NCBI GenBank assembly: GCA_032717465.1
Contig: CM064666.1
Span: forward strand, 2,612,501-2,676,500
DNA: 64,000 nt
DNA from: Coenobita brevimanus
Taxonomy: Eukaryota > Arthropoda > Malacostraca > Decapoda > Coenobitidae
Reading direction: 5' to 3'
In this document: piece by piece, positions 47,740 to 59,973 of the stretch
Position numbering within the stretch: position 1 is the stretch's first letter
Layout: the number at the start of each line of letters is the position of its first letter
The notes under the pieces: model-generated
Told to the model about the DNA's origin: nothing
Seen by the model: only the letters and a program-made list of their open reading frames with translations
Database searches by the model: none
Program-made: the position numbers and the translations under genes

Positions 47740-48595
47740 CCCTTTAACCGCGGGTGTCATCCCAGAATGACACTGCAAACACTGGACCAAACCGCGGGTG
47801 TCATTCTCAAATGTTTGTGAATATTTTAAATACCCCGCGTTTTTTCCGTGCGCCAATTGTTTCAAGGGAGAGTAGCTATTAAGTTCTTTCACTCCAGCTG
47901 ACCCCTACCTCCCTCCTCCCCCCCCATGGGGCCCCACCTCCCACCCCCTGGGCCCCCCACTCCACCCCTGACCAAACACGCATCAGTATCTGTCCAGCTG
48001 GGTGAGTGACAACACCGCTGATGTGGCAGTGAAGTGCGGGCAATTACAGTGCCTTTTACCTGCCTCAGTGAACACAGGGTGGGTGTTTATCGTATGTGCA
48101 GTGTTCATATATGTTTATAGTATTATTATCAGAATGAGGTTGGCATTCGGTAATGGTGTGTGAGCGAAAAATAGTGATTACAACACCGCTGATGTGGCAG
48201 TGAAGTGCGGGTAATTACAGTGCCTTTTACCTGCCTCAGTGAACACAGAGTGGGTGTTTATCGTATGTGCAGTGTTCATATATGTTTATAGTATTATTAT
48301 CAGAATGAGGATAGCATTTGGTAATGGTGTATGAGCGAAGGTAATGGTGTGTGAGCGAAAAATAGTGATTTTAGATCGCTCACTTCTAATGGCACTGCCC
48401 ATCCAGTGATAGTCAACGAAATCATGAAACCTACGTCATTGCAAAGCCGAAGGTTAGTACTTTCTAATGGAACCTTATTTTTCGCTCTAGATTTATTCTG
48501 TGCAGAGTTATAAAGGTTTAAAGTTTGTTTACATTTTGGTCGAAACCCCTGCGGGAGAAGCCAGTCGGGGCAAAACAATGCCAGCGGTTAAAGGG
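47740..48595. mobile_element. Non-autonomous piggyBac-type element
   Basis: The 12-base inverted ends CCCTTTAACCGC (47740-47751) and GCGGTTAAAGGG (48584-48595) are perfect and lie directly inside TTAA duplications (47736-47739 and 48596-48599). TTAA target sites and ends starting CCC are the hallmark of piggyBac. No transposase is encoded. Inside, a 171-base unit is tandemly duplicated (from 48010 and 48181). Confidence 0.85.
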
Positions 48596-48630
48596 TTAAA
48601 GTACATAAAGTATACATACAAACATGTGAT

Positions 48631-49090
48631 AATGCAGTAATCCCTCATTTATCCGGATATAATAGAGCCAAAGGCATGTCCAGGTAGCGACAACATCCAG
48701 ATATGAACACAATTCCCCTACCATACCCAGGCCCTACCTATACCCAACCCCCAAAGCTATTAAACTATTTGTACAGTATCTATGCTTAATATGGCAGTAT
48801 TTTCTGGTCACTCTGGCATATTTAGACATCAAAACACACAAAGGAATATCCAAAGTAATGCTAAACACCAAGAAAACCATGCAGAAAAAACACTGAAAAC
48901 CAAAAAACACCTGACCTATGCACTACTGAATGTACAGTACCCATCCTAATTTTGGCACTGTTTTCTGGTCATTCTGTCATACTGAAATATCAAAACACAC
49001 GTGGGATTATCCACATTAATGCTAAACATCAAGAAAGCAATGCATAACCAAAAAAAATCCACAAAAAAAATGAAGACGGTTTGAAAATCA
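48631..49090. mobile_element. Tigger/pogo-type terminal remnant
   Basis: The start CAGTAATCCCTCATTTATCC matches the common Tigger end type, and the following sequence matches the left terminal part of the transposon at 36585. Internal words (ATCAAAACACAC, AATGCTAAACA) are duplicated about 175 bases apart. Confidence 0.7.
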
Positions 49091-49344
49091 GTTACCTGTG
49101 ATGAGTCATTGCTCCAGGGACTCAAAAAAAAATTCCACAGCCAAATATGCCACAGGAAATTGGTTATATTGGTATAAATGGTATACCATCATCTTCAATG
49201 GTGTTTATACCCAACCATTTTTCCCCCCCTCATCTACAGATGGGAGAGTTAGGGTTCTGAACGCAGAGCTGAAGAACACAGAGAAGAATCAAACATGAAA
49301 AAAGGTAAACTTACTCATCAAGACATTAGTGTAGCCGAACATAC

Positions 49345-49533
49345 CTGCCGAGAAATATGGGTTGAGATGGCAACCAAAGCCACATAGTACGGCCAAGCCA
49401 GGTCGGTATATGCTCCCACAGCCAGAAGGGACGAGACCATACCAGCTCCTATAACTCCAAGAATCGGTTGAGTTCTACTACCAAACTTCAGTGCTGTTGA
49501 TTTGATGCCAAGCTGGGCATCATCATCCTTGTC
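49345..49533 (-). CDS. COQ2: COQ2 exon (4-hydroxybenzoate polyprenyltransferase)
   Basis: COQ2 is an inner-mitochondrial-membrane UbiA-family enzyme. It joins the polyprenyl chain to 4-hydroxybenzoate in ubiquinone synthesis. This 189-base exon begins after an ATAG acceptor and ends at CAG/GTATGT, and both boundaries are phase 0. It encodes DKDDDAQLGIKSTALKFG, the C-terminal part of the second Asp-rich motif and the typical stretch after it. A hydrophobic segment (VIGAGMVSSLLAVGAY) and WPYYVALVAISTH follow. Joined to the upstream exon it completes the motif YDTIYAHQ plus DKDDD, which fits the family's YAHQDxxDD. The expected last exon (LDI..PEDCW-type) was not found in the window. Confidence 0.9.
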
Positions 49534-49779
49534 CTATGAAATAAAAATGGAAATTACTGAAAGTCTCCATTATAAGCTACATTTATAACATTCTTTTTTG
49601 TAATTAAAGCCAATGTAAGCTAAAAACTCCCTCATAAACATCTATTGTTACCTATAGTAAAATGCCGATTTGCCAGTTTTTCCAATGTACAATCTAGTAT
49701 TAATGAAAAGGAACACATTTAGAACAAATCACTAGCTAAAAATGAGAACTTACTGCAAAAATAGTATAGGCTAAAATCA

Positions 49780-50170
49780 AGTCCTGGTATGCATTGGGGT
49801 TAAGTCAGGTAAAAATGGATCACATGCTGAGAAAACACATACTGTACTGAAGCTGATTTAACATGGGTTCAATGGGTAGTGAGGGCTATGGACGATATAA
49901 CCTAGGATGCCAGAAAACAATTCTGCCACCCACCTGAAGTATGTTCTAGGCTGGTCTGAGTTGACATAAGGGTCACTCCCTAGGCTGGGAAGACAGCTGG
50001 AGGGCTTGGAAAATCAATGGAGGTCCTAAGAAGGAGGTGAGGAACAATGGGGAGAGTGAAGGGGTGAGGCTGAAGGAGAGGCTACACTTACCCTTTTAGA
50101 CTTGCCCTTGGTGCCCTCAGTAGCACCATGCTTTCCACAAGGGCTAGCATACTTGCCAAACATGACTTCC
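49780..50170 (-). repeat. Dispersed repeat, pair with 53990-54250
   Basis: TTTAACATGGGTTCA and CTGCCACCCACCTGAAGTATG recur, inverted, at 54065-54170. It is probably a decayed DNA transposon or LINE; no frame survives. Confidence 0.5.
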
Positions 50171-50209
50171 ATGTCACAAATTTCAGCATTTCACACACAA
50201 AATTTATCA

Positions 50210-50930
50210 CCTCACTTAACTCTTATGTTACCATTCGATGCAGGATGCATCCTACCGTGAGCGAGTACTGAAGAGGCAGGCCTCGGCACCCAAGGCCACA
50301 CACTGAGAGACCCTCCCTGTCACCGTGCTAATCCCGTACACTCGATAGTTCATAAACAATTATCTTTACGAGTACACCCTTATTTATGCTTCAATAATCA
50401 TAATTTTTTTTCACCGTAATCCTGAATTACTGTACAGTACTTGCTTATTGTGTTGTAAAAAGGATCAGCTGATTGTAAATTGTGCCTTAATTTTTTTTTT
50501 TACTTCAGTTTTTTCTCTTAGAAATATAGTTTTTATGTAAATGTTACTGAGAAAAAGTTATAGGGAATTTATCTGGGTACATTCTGTAGTATAAAGAATT
50601 ACTGTTGGTCAATTAGAGCAGATTTTACGGAAAGTGAATGGAAATTATCCAACAACCAAGCAAGACTTGTGACACACTGACTGGGGCGACGCTGGGTGAG
50701 GAGCGGGTTGAGCGTGACGGAGGGATACACAGGGATGCAAGTGGTACTTTGTTCTTGGCCAGAAATGGTCGAAAAATCATTCCATAACCAAAAAAACAGG
50801 GGCCATTTCATTCGATGCAATCGGCATCGAATGGTAACGAGTGGTTGAAATGTGGGCTGACGCAGCCTGCATCAAATGGTAATGAGAGCATGAAATTTGC
50901 ACTGCACCCATCAACACCAAAGGGTTAACA
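50210..50930. mobile_element. Candidate inverted-repeat element
   Basis: TTACCATTCGATGCAGGATGC near 50228 and the inverse of GCCTGCATCAAATGGTAATG near 50865-50885 face each other. A further inverted copy, GCATCGAATGGTAACGAG, lies at about 50824. TTAA tetranucleotides are present near both sides, but clear boundaries could not be set. Confidence 0.4.
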
Positions 50931-50939
50931 TACACTGCA

Positions 50940-53540
50940 CTACTCACTGCACACTTGCACTAGTATCTGGCAATAGTGACAGTGTGTCGATGGCCTAGCA
51001 TGTGCTAGCCAGTTTTCCTGTTGCTGTTATTACTCAACCCCAGTCCATCCAATCAAGCACACCCGTTGAGTGCAGGTAAGCAACTGCCCCTATGGGGTTG
51101 TCCCCTAGGTTCCATACATCGTTGATTATGTAGTGCACCTTTGTGTGGCATGTGCTGTGCAGTGCTCCATTATGTGTGTTATATTGTGTGGGTCTAATCT
51201 ACATGCTGGGCATATGTCATCTCTGATGCCACCCAACACAAATCTAAGCAGGCAGCTCAGGAGGGATGGGCGATGTCCTGCTCTAAGTCTAGCACTGCGA
51301 ATTTGATCATCTCAATTTGAGGTCACCTCCAATGTGTGGATGTCAGGAGGGAAGGTTTGTTGTATGGTGTTGTGACTGAGGTGCTGTACTGCCCTGCACA
51401 TGAAGTATTTAGGTGTATTTCACTGTTAGTGTTGGAATATCTGGAGGTGGGATACTGTTGTAGAGGGTTTCATAATACTGTACTGTACTTGTGTGGTGAT
51501 TGTTTTATGTGCCTAGATGTACTGTGTGTCTTGATCATGTGGTGACAGGTGCTGTGTATTGGCACATACTGCTGCACAGAACTGCATGCCCCTCATATCA
51601 AGGTAGTCTGACAGAGACGACTTTAGTTTCAAACTGCAGGTGAGCTGTGGGAAAACTTTTGGTGCAGCAAGTGGTGATGTGTGGGACATTGTTCTGTATG
51701 ATTTGCAAGGTGCTGTAGTGGATATTATAAAGGACAGGAGCCCATGCTGGCGAGGCACAGGACATCACTGATCTAATGTATTATTTGTAGGTTAAGGAGA
51801 CTGCTTCGATTTGTTGACCAAAGTCTGGCATTGAGTTTGAGGGTGCACTGCCTCTGGATGTCTTGTATATGATCCATGATGGTGAGTCTGGTGTAGTTTG
51901 GCACTCCAAGCACCTAAGTGGAAGGTGTGTGGCATACATGCATTGTTATGCATGATGTTGGGAGAGTACCTGTGTTCAGATTTACTGCTGGTGATGAGTG
52001 TGGTGGTGAATTTGGCTGAGGCAATATTCAACCTGTTGTCCTCAGCCAAAGTCTGCAATGTCTTGAGGTAGTACTATTGCAGTATGCAGGCTGTGCCTGC
52101 AGTGTGGTGCGTGGTTGTTATGATGATGTCATCTGCACATGAGGCAATGTTTGTGGGTGGCTGGGGTATATATGAAGAGCATGGGTGAGAGAACAGGAGT
52201 CCTGTGGAACTCTGGCAGGGAAATTTTGTGCTCTTGATGACCTGCCCAGGAATGTAACATGTGCTTGTCTACCAGATAAATAGCTGACAATCCAACACTT
52301 GGTGTTGACCTCCATATTTGTGTTGTATATCTTGCTGATTAGTTTGCATTAAGGGATGTAAACAAAGGCTTTGCTAATATCTACTGCTGTAAGAAGTGTG
52401 GAGCTTAGGCTGTTCAATCCTCGCTGTGTGAGATTAGTCAAAAGGTGCCTGTACAGTGCAGTACTCTGAATCCATGTTGTGAAGAAGCAAGGGGGACATG
52501 GGGAGTGACTGTTGAGAATAAGGCATTCAGTTATTTTCGATGGTGTGCTAAGTAGTATTATGGGCCTCTACAATGAAGGGAGTGTTGGGTCTCTGTTTAG
52601 GTTAAGTATACTAATGATTGTTCCATCCATCCATCCATCATCCAATGCTATGTTGCCCCATGAGGAACATAGGAGCCTGGGGCTAGGCAAGTTGGTCCTG
52701 ACATTTAAGATGAGACTGACCAGCCTCACTTATCCCTGTGTGGCATAGCCTGAGTAATAAACCCCAACCACCCCTTGGATATAAACCTTCACCGGCTCAA
52801 TCCGACTAGAGCACTATAATTACAAACTAAACCACCAGGCACCATTATTTGGTTATATGGTTACCACCCAGCACAGTTAATGGTTTCCTGATGTTCAGGA
52901 AACCATTTGGCTTGTCACTCAGTGTAGTCACCCACGGGCAGAAAGAAGAGGAAAGAATGAAGGAATGAAAGACAGAAGAGGATGGACGGAAAGAAGGATG
53001 GAGGATAGGAATGGGCAGACACCCAAGAGCAGCACTACATCATGATTGTTCCGTGTTTCCAAATACTGGAATTGCAACAGTGTGTATGAGTAGCTGCTGA
53101 TCTCTGTGAGGGCCTGGATGCCTTGTGGTCCTACATGTTTCAGGTGTAAGTTGTCGATGCCACCTTGTGCTTGCAGAGCTGTTTGTTTTCTTGATAATGT
53201 TAAGTGTCTGTTAAGGACTGAAAGGGGTTGCATTATGATTCAGTGGAAAGGCCGATACTGAGAGGGTTTCTTTTCAGATTCAGTGCAAGTTGGTGTTGAC
53301 GTAACTAACGTTTGTGTAGTGGTTTATGAGTATGTTAGCCTGTTTTCTGCATGATGGAATGTGTCAGCAAGTTTGGGTTCTGTTCATCCGGCGGTGTATA
53401 GCACAAGTGTTGGCAAAAAGATTGTGATTTTTGAGGAAGGGGAGGGGGGGGGGACATTTGTCTTGTGTGGGATGAGAATGTTTGGTGAGGAGTCTTTGAA
53501 AAAGTACTAACGTTCACAAAACGTGACAGCGTTCAGATTG
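50940..53540 (-). pseudogene. Old LINE, RT C-terminal half, split by SINE
   Basis: On the minus strand, broken frames read CWIVSYLSGRQAHVTFLGRSS, a degenerate ARVPQ...LTHALHIY and DDI-like motif, LQTLAEDNRLNIASAKFTTT, and an LRAGHRPSLLSCLLRF-type region near 51300-51200 followed by a cysteine-containing terminus. It is an old Jockey-group LINE without intact frames. The SINE at 52625-53041 is inserted in it. Confidence 0.7.
52625..53041 (-). mobile_element. Composite SINE-like element with TSD
   Basis: It is flanked by the perfect 11-base duplication ATGATTGTTCC (52614-52624 and 53042-53052). Content matches the 13318-13727 copy: CATC tail, conserved body, tRNA-like boxes, hairpin (ATGGTTTCCTG...CAGGAAACCAT) and a shortened minisatellite part. 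Confidence 0.9.
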
Positions 53541-53544
53541 ACTC

Positions 53545-54395
53545 TATCAGATACATTTATGTGAAGCTAAAGAATGTGGCGAAAGTTTTTGGCATATCAG
53601 ATAGAGCCAGGATTCCATGGGCTTGAATGATGAATGAATGGAAGCGTGAGCCACTGGACTGGGCAAACTTGGGCTGTCAATTATCATAAATGTGAATTTC
53701 ACAACTGTTAACCTGAAAATGGGGTAACTTGTACTTATCTTTCTATCAATTAACTGCATGCCAAACTAATGAATACCAAGGCCTGACTATATTAAGTGGA
53801 GAGAGAAATATTTTTTGTGTAAAATACTGAAACTTGTGACTTGGAAATCACTACATCATTCTACCACCACCTCACCACATTGCTCTTCTGTCACCACATC
53901 AAACTGCTCCCCACCTGTCACACCATTACACTCTCCCTCAACCTCATAGCTTTGTTCTCCTCATTGCTTATCACCTCCTCATGGTGACCTGGAGTGATCG
54001 TCCAGATCTTCCATCTGTTCCCCAGCCTCTGGAGGGATCCTTGGTGATGACTTGGACAGGCCTATGACATACTTCAGGTGGGTGGCAGAAATGTTTAGGT
54101 TACATGGCCCTTGACCTCCAACGTATCCCCACTGAACCCATGTTAAACCGACATCAATTTATAATTTATCAGCGAGCGAGCAGTTCTAACTTGATGTAAC
54201 CCAATTGTAAACTGGGTCACGACCATAATGTACAGTTCGAACATAGAAAGAACAACCCTAAATAGAGCTTTACAGATAAAAAGTCACAGTACAGTATACA
54301 ACAGCACCTCAACACGGAATCAACATCCATGAGTTCACCTATCAGTGTGGCAGCCTCAGATGTCTAAATATATTTACCAGTTTTTACTTTTATTT
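53545..54395. other. No gene; repeat at 53990-54250
   Basis: The only structure I see is the inverted relative of 49780-50170 at about 53990-54250. Confidence 0.45.
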
Positions 54396-54479
54396 ATTCA
54401 TTTATTTTTTTAAGTGTGCCAAGTGATGATATTGCCTCCATCATGATACAAACATTACCTATACCAAAGTAGCAAGCAT

Positions 54480-54790
54480 TTTCTAGTCTTAACCTGGAAT
54501 CTTGTAAAGATTTGCAGAGAATGTGCATATACTGCATAGGTAAGGCGTCTGGCAATAGCATGCACATTTTACCCAGTAATGCAAAGGTATGTAGATGTGT
54601 GGTCACTGGTGCTGCAGTGGATGTGACAGTGAAATTCTGTCAGGGGGATGAGTCGCATTGAGGATATCCATATGTGCATATTCTCCACACAGTAATGCGA
54701 CAGTGTGCCTATATGTGGTTGTCGGTTGTAGTCACTGCTGCTGTAGTCTGCGTATTAGTCAGTGGAAATGTATCAGGTGAATGAGTGAGG
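54480..54790. repeat. Diverged direct duplication of about 150 bases
   Basis: GTAATGCAAAGGTATGTAGA and GTAATGCGACAGTGTGCCTA begin related modules near 54574 and 54691, both ending in a GTCAGGGGGATGAG/ATCAGGTGAATGAG word. Confidence 0.6.
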
Positions 54791-54794
54791 GTGC

Positions 54795-55370
54795 CATTCC
54801 AGCATCACTGTGCCACCAAACATGTACATAATACTTACACACATCCTTAAATTAACATATTTCACTAAAGTCCAGATATAAAAGATGATGTTGCATAGAT
54901 ATATGTTTAGCAATCAGTGGGGCAGCGTATCTGGTGGCTGTGTGCATGACTGAGCGAAAGTGGCAGCCTGGGACACTTGTTTACAGGTAAGAGCAAAAGT
55001 TAACCACCAATTTTCCCCCAACAGTAAGCACTGTCTTCCATATTTCATATTCCTCCCTAAACAACAGAATACTCTGTATTCTCACACTGTCACACTATTA
55101 TTGTGTAATTCATACTACAATGAGGAAAAATAATTTATGTACCACCGGCCATAGACCCTGCTGCTTCTGGAATCACAGTTTTGCTCATGGCTGTACATAC
55201 TTCTGGAATTACAATTTTGCTCATGGCTGTACATACTTCTCAGGTCAGGCAGCATTCACCTGAGTAAATATTGCCATACATGGATGCTATTCCAGTAACA
55301 AAACTTACATGCTTTTCCCAAGATCATGTAAACACTCCATCACTACTTTGGTGACGGTGCAGTACAATAC
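54795..55370. other. No gene; 38-bp duplication
   Basis: A 38-base unit with TTTGCTCATGGCTGTACATA is repeated twice at about 55166-55240. Nothing else is recognised. Confidence 0.45.
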
Positions 55371-55374
55371 AGAA

Positions 55375-55855
55375 TCCATCCATCCATCATCCAATCCTAC
55401 GTTGCCCCATGAGAGTGTGAAAGCCTGGGGCTAGGCAAGTTGGTCCTGACATTTAAGATGAGAGTGACCAGCCTCACTCATCCCTGACTGGCATTACATG
55501 AGCAATAACCCCCAACCATCCCTTAGATGTAAACCTGCACAGGCTCAATCCGACTGGATTGCGTTAATTACACACTAAACCACCAGGTGACATAATCTGG
55601 TTATATGGTTACCACCCAGCATAGTAAATGGTTTCCCAGTGTACAGGAAACCATTCAGCTTGTCACTCTGTGTAGAGTCACCCATAGGCAGAAAGAACAG
55701 GAGAGAAAGACAAAAGAGAGTGTAAAATCACCCATAGGCAGAAGGACAAGGAAAGAATGAAGTAAAGAAAGAGTGAAGAGGAAGGAAAGGAGGAAGGACA
55801 GGAAGGGGCAGACACCTAAGAGCAGCATTACATCGAGTGAGTGGGTGGTGAGCGC
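55375..55855 (-). mobile_element. Composite SINE-like element
   Basis: It has a CATC tail (55375), conserved body, tRNA-like boxes, hairpin (AAATGGTTTCCCAGTGTACA and inverse), about two minisatellite units and the 5' module ending GTGGTGAGCGCCC. Confidence 0.82.
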
Positions 55856-56504
55856 CCATTCTCAATTATCCATTGTAATTCAGCTAAGCCCTATACCTAA
55901 TAACGTGAAATGCTGGATATTGAATAGTACCCCACCCCATCATCTCAACATTCGGTGTTGAGCCGGATATTGTGTTACTATACACCTTGACCCTCTACCA
56001 TAAAAACTTTCCCATGAGTAAAAGATGAAAACCAAGCATAAAATACGATAAAATAATGATACGGTACAGAAATACAGTAATACAGTGCCAGTTGGCTACC
56101 GATTATGAGCTGGTTGATACACCTCAACACCAGATATTACATAGAACCACCGGTTATGTCCCATTTCAGCATTGGATATTGTACAATTTTGCCAGACACT
56201 GCTTTAACAAAGCCGAGACAGCAGCGCCGAATACTGCGTTGGACTGGATACTCTGGCAGTGGATAAATGAGAATTTTCTGTATGGTATATGGAAATCCAT
56301 TCGTTAAGTAGAGAACAAATACTGGATTAAAAAAGTAAGCTTATGAATCTGTTAGTTCTGTCACAATATTAAACTTCATTACAAAGGTGAATTTAAGAGA
56401 AACATACTGTTTGGTTTACTTTTCAAATTGGAGAGTTAAATGGATCCTCTTTTAGTTCTCCCTTTGTACGAACTTGGATTCTTTCAGATGTGAAGAGTGC
56501 AGTA
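55856..56504. other. No gene recognised
   Basis: I see no coding region or RNA. Words near 55930-56100 (GGATATTG, AATACAGTAATAC) hint at decayed Tigger-like ends. Confidence 0.35.
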
Positions 56505-57566
56505 CAGTAAAACCTCGATATAACAGATGTCAATAGACTGGAATTCGCTTTTATCGGACTCGAGGAGCTACCGGACTAAATTCCTATATATATCGGAAAA
56601 AGTCCAATAAAGCCAGAAGCAGTCCGGACAGCCTGACCACTTCAGCTATGTTCACCACAATAAGATAAATAAAATACATGTTTATCAGTGTACAGCACAA
56701 TATTATTACCTATCTATCTATGTATTGCCAGACGCCTCAATCCCGTTTGGGGTGGCCACAAACAAATCGCCTCCATGTCATCCTGTCCCCCACCATTTCA
56801 CTGCCCTGCTCCCAACTCACACACCCCTCTCTCATATACCTCTCCACCCCATCCCTCCATCTCATCCTCGGCCTCCCCCTCCCTCTTCCCCCCTCCACCT
56901 CACTCACATACACTCTCTTTGTCAGTCTTTCACCCTCCATCCTCTCCACATGGCCAAACCACCTCAGTGTGTTCCTCATAACATTTCCTATCACATCCAC
57001 ATCCACACCACAACACTCCTTTATATCCTCATTCGTCAGCCTGTCTCTCCATGTGACTCCACAGGCTCCTCTTAAATAACTCATTTCCACTGCTCTCACT
57101 CTTGACTTGTGTCCTTCCAACAATGTCCAAGCTTCACTTCCATACGTTAGAGTTGGTGTCACAATACTGTCATGTAGTAACTTTTTCACTTCCATACTCA
57201 CTTCCCTGTTTCTTATCACTGCTTTCAAAGAACCAGCAACCTTTCTTCCCTGCTGTACCCTTTCAAGCACTTCACCCTCCAAACTTCCATCCTTACTCAT
57301 CACACTACCCAAGTACTTAAACGTACTATTATTATACTGTGTATATATATTATACCATTTGATTAACATAGTGAAGGTATAACACAGTACAGTACCACAA
57401 AGGTAGTCAAAACAGTTTAAAAACCATTCATGCGATCCAGACTAATGTCTGATATATCGGAAAAAGTCTGTATTAGCAGGGGGAGGTCCGGGTGTCGATT
57501 TTATTGGAATTTCGCATTTTTCGGAATGGTTTGGGCCCCAATTAGTCCACCACAGAGGTATTATTG
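56505..57566. mobile_element. Non-autonomous Tigger/pogo-type element
   Basis: The ends CAGTAAAACCTCGATATAAC (left) and the inverse of GAGGTATTATTG (right) are flanked by TA. ATATATCGGAAAAAGTC occurs near both ends. An RTE fragment occupies most of the interior. Confidence 0.75.
56709..57327 (-). pseudogene. RTE 3' fragment with 7-bp TSD, nested in Tigger-type element
   Basis: The insertion is flanked by ATTATTA (56702-56708 and 57328-57334). The open minus-strand frame reads STFKYLGSVMSKDGSLEGEV, VAGSLKAVIRNREVSMEVKK, YGSEAWTLLEGHKSRV, RWFGHVERMEGER and ends RRFVCGHPKRD with a stop. It is 5'-truncated past the RT palm, so it is inactive, but the frame is uninterrupted, indicating a recent insertion. 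Confidence 0.9.
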
Positions 57567-57854
57567 TATATTTTTTCAGAACTGTTACAAACAATGTTCA
57601 CAAGTCTTATTTATTTACACTGTATTTATTTTTTTAGACCAATAATATTCCACAATGTTCTGAAAGGAGGTAAAGAGACTTAGACAGAGTAATAAAGATG
57701 TTAGTAGGGGAATGAAAGATGAAAATAGTAGATTGATAGTGACAGAGAAAAAGTAAGCAGATGGAGAGAACACTGTTAGGAACTGTTATTTAAAAAGACT
57801 GAAAGCAATACAGGCATAAAGAACTGTTATACAGAGAGAATGAAAGCAATACAA

Positions 57855-59310
57855 GTACAAGTGGCTGGGGAATGACTGGGAGGAGGGAGGTGGGAAAGGA
57901 GGAAGAGATCAGCTGGATGGAAATAGCTCAAGCAATGAAGTAGGTTAAAATGGGGAAAGCCCCAGGAACTGATGGAGTGTGTGGTGAAATGCTGAAGCAT
58001 GGGGGAGAGACAGTAGTTGAATGGATATGGAAGATGTGCAGATTGGCCTGGGAGGAAGGCTGAGTCCCAGAGGATTTTAAGTCAGGTATAATTATTCCCC
58101 TGCACAAAGGAAAAGGGGAAAAAGAAGTGTGTGGTAATCTCAAGGGCATTAATTTTGTCTTCTTAGTGTAAAGGAAAAGTATATGGTAGAACAGTTACTA
58201 ACAGAATTAAGGAAATAACAGAGGAAATAGTTGGAGAAGAACAGGGAGGTTTTAGGAAGGGAAGAGGTTGTGCAGATGAGATATTCATCCTTAGGTCTTT
58301 AGTGGAAAAGTTTCTAGAGAAGGGAAAGAAGTCGTATGCAGCCTTCATGGATATAGAGAAAGCATATGACAGAGTGGACAGACAATGAATGTGGAAAATA
58401 TTATGAATGTATGGAGTAAGTGAGAAGTTGTTGAATGCTGTGAAGAGTATATACGAAGATGCTAGGACTGCAGTGTGTGTGGATGGCGAATTAAGTGAAT
58501 TTTTCTATTTGAATGTTGGATCAAAACAAGGATGTGTCACGTCTCCATGGTTGTTGAATCTGTATATGGATGGGGTTATAAATGAGATATAAGTAGGGCA
58601 GTGGATATTCGAGTGGCCCTCATGACAGGGGGCAGCGTTTGGAAACTTCCTGTACTGTTGCTTGCAGATGATACTGTATTGTTAAGTGAAGACAAAGGGG
58701 AACTGGAAGGCTTGGTACACAGGACTAGGAATGTGTGTCAGAAACAGAATCTAAAGGTGACTGTAGGGAAGAATAAAGTTAAGGTCTTCGAGAGAACTAG
58801 TCACTGTATGTACAGTATGGTTGGATGACGAGGAGATGGAAAACCTATCTATTGCCAGATGCCTTAATCCCATAAGGAGTGGCCACAAACAAATCACCTT
58901 GATGTCCCACGCCATTTCACTGCCCTGCTCCCAGATCACATCCCCCTTTCTTAAATACCTCTCCGCTCCATCCTTCCATCTCATCCTTGGCCTCCCCCTT
59001 CCTCCCCTCCCCCTCCACTTCACTCACATACACTCTCCTCATCAGTCTCTCGCTCTCCATCCTCTCCACATGGCCAAATCACCTCAATGTGCTCCTCCAA
59101 ATGCTTCCTATCACATCGACATCCACACCACAACGCTCCTTCACTTCCTCATTTGTTAGTCTGTCTGTCCATGTAACTCCACATGCCCCTCTCAAATAAC
59201 TAATTTCCACTGCTCTCACTCTTGACTTTTCCAACAAGGTAGCTTCACTTCCATATGTTAGAGTACAGTGACTTTTTTACTTCCTTGTTTCTGAATCCTG
59301 CATAACCTGT
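57855..59310 (+). pseudogene. RTE copy with its 3' part in inverted orientation
   Basis: From about 57855 to 58846 the plus strand shows MGKAPGTDGV, EEQGGFRKGRGCADE, the FMDIEKAYDRVD motif, GSKQGCVTSPWLLN, LLADDTVLLSED and VRLDDEEMEN with scattered stops and frameshifts. From 58847 to about 59310 the same family continues on the minus strand, its tail (CCTATCTATTGCC) at the junction. FADD reads LADD here. Confidence 0.8.
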
Positions 59311-59973
59311 TGTACTATTCTTTTTCCATATTTCTGGACCCTCCCTTACCCCCATTTGCTAATGAGGACTGTCTGTATTTTCCTCTTGGCCAAAGTGCCT
59401 GGAGCTGAGATAATTGGCAGAGAATGTTAGTGCTGGTTGATGTTTTGGTGATGAATTGGTTGTCTGGGCGGGTTTACATTCGAGGTAAAAAAAAAAAAAA
59501 AAAATGGAGAGGAAATTGTGCAATTTATTTTTATGCCACAACTATTTCTTCCCTCGATTTAGCTCAGTCTGAAGATTTTCAATGCGACAGCTGAGTTTTG
59601 AAGCAGTCATGTATGATTTTTTAATGAAACACATTGGCAGTGACCTCTGGTGTTGTGCTGTCAGGAAAGCTGACACACAAACAGCCTGCTGTATATAACA
59701 TTCAAATTCCACTACCACCCCATCCAGATTTCAAGGAGCGTGTATTCTGGAATAATGTACGAGGTGGTGACGCCAACGCTGCTTCCTGAATTGAGTAAAC
59801 TATCCACAGCGACGTACATGAACACCCAAGACCAGTGCTCTTCAAGGCAATGAATAAGGCCCCTATACAAAGTTAAGAACTGATGATGATAACAATTATG
59901 ATGACAACAATGAAACCATAGGAAATAATGACATTTATGAAGATAATGCTGATGATTTTGGTGCCATTCTTAC
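59311..59973. other. Intron of COQ2; no repeat recognised
   Basis: Apart from an A-run at about 59487-59504 and GATGAT words near 59880, I see nothing structured before the COQ2 exon. Confidence 0.45.
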
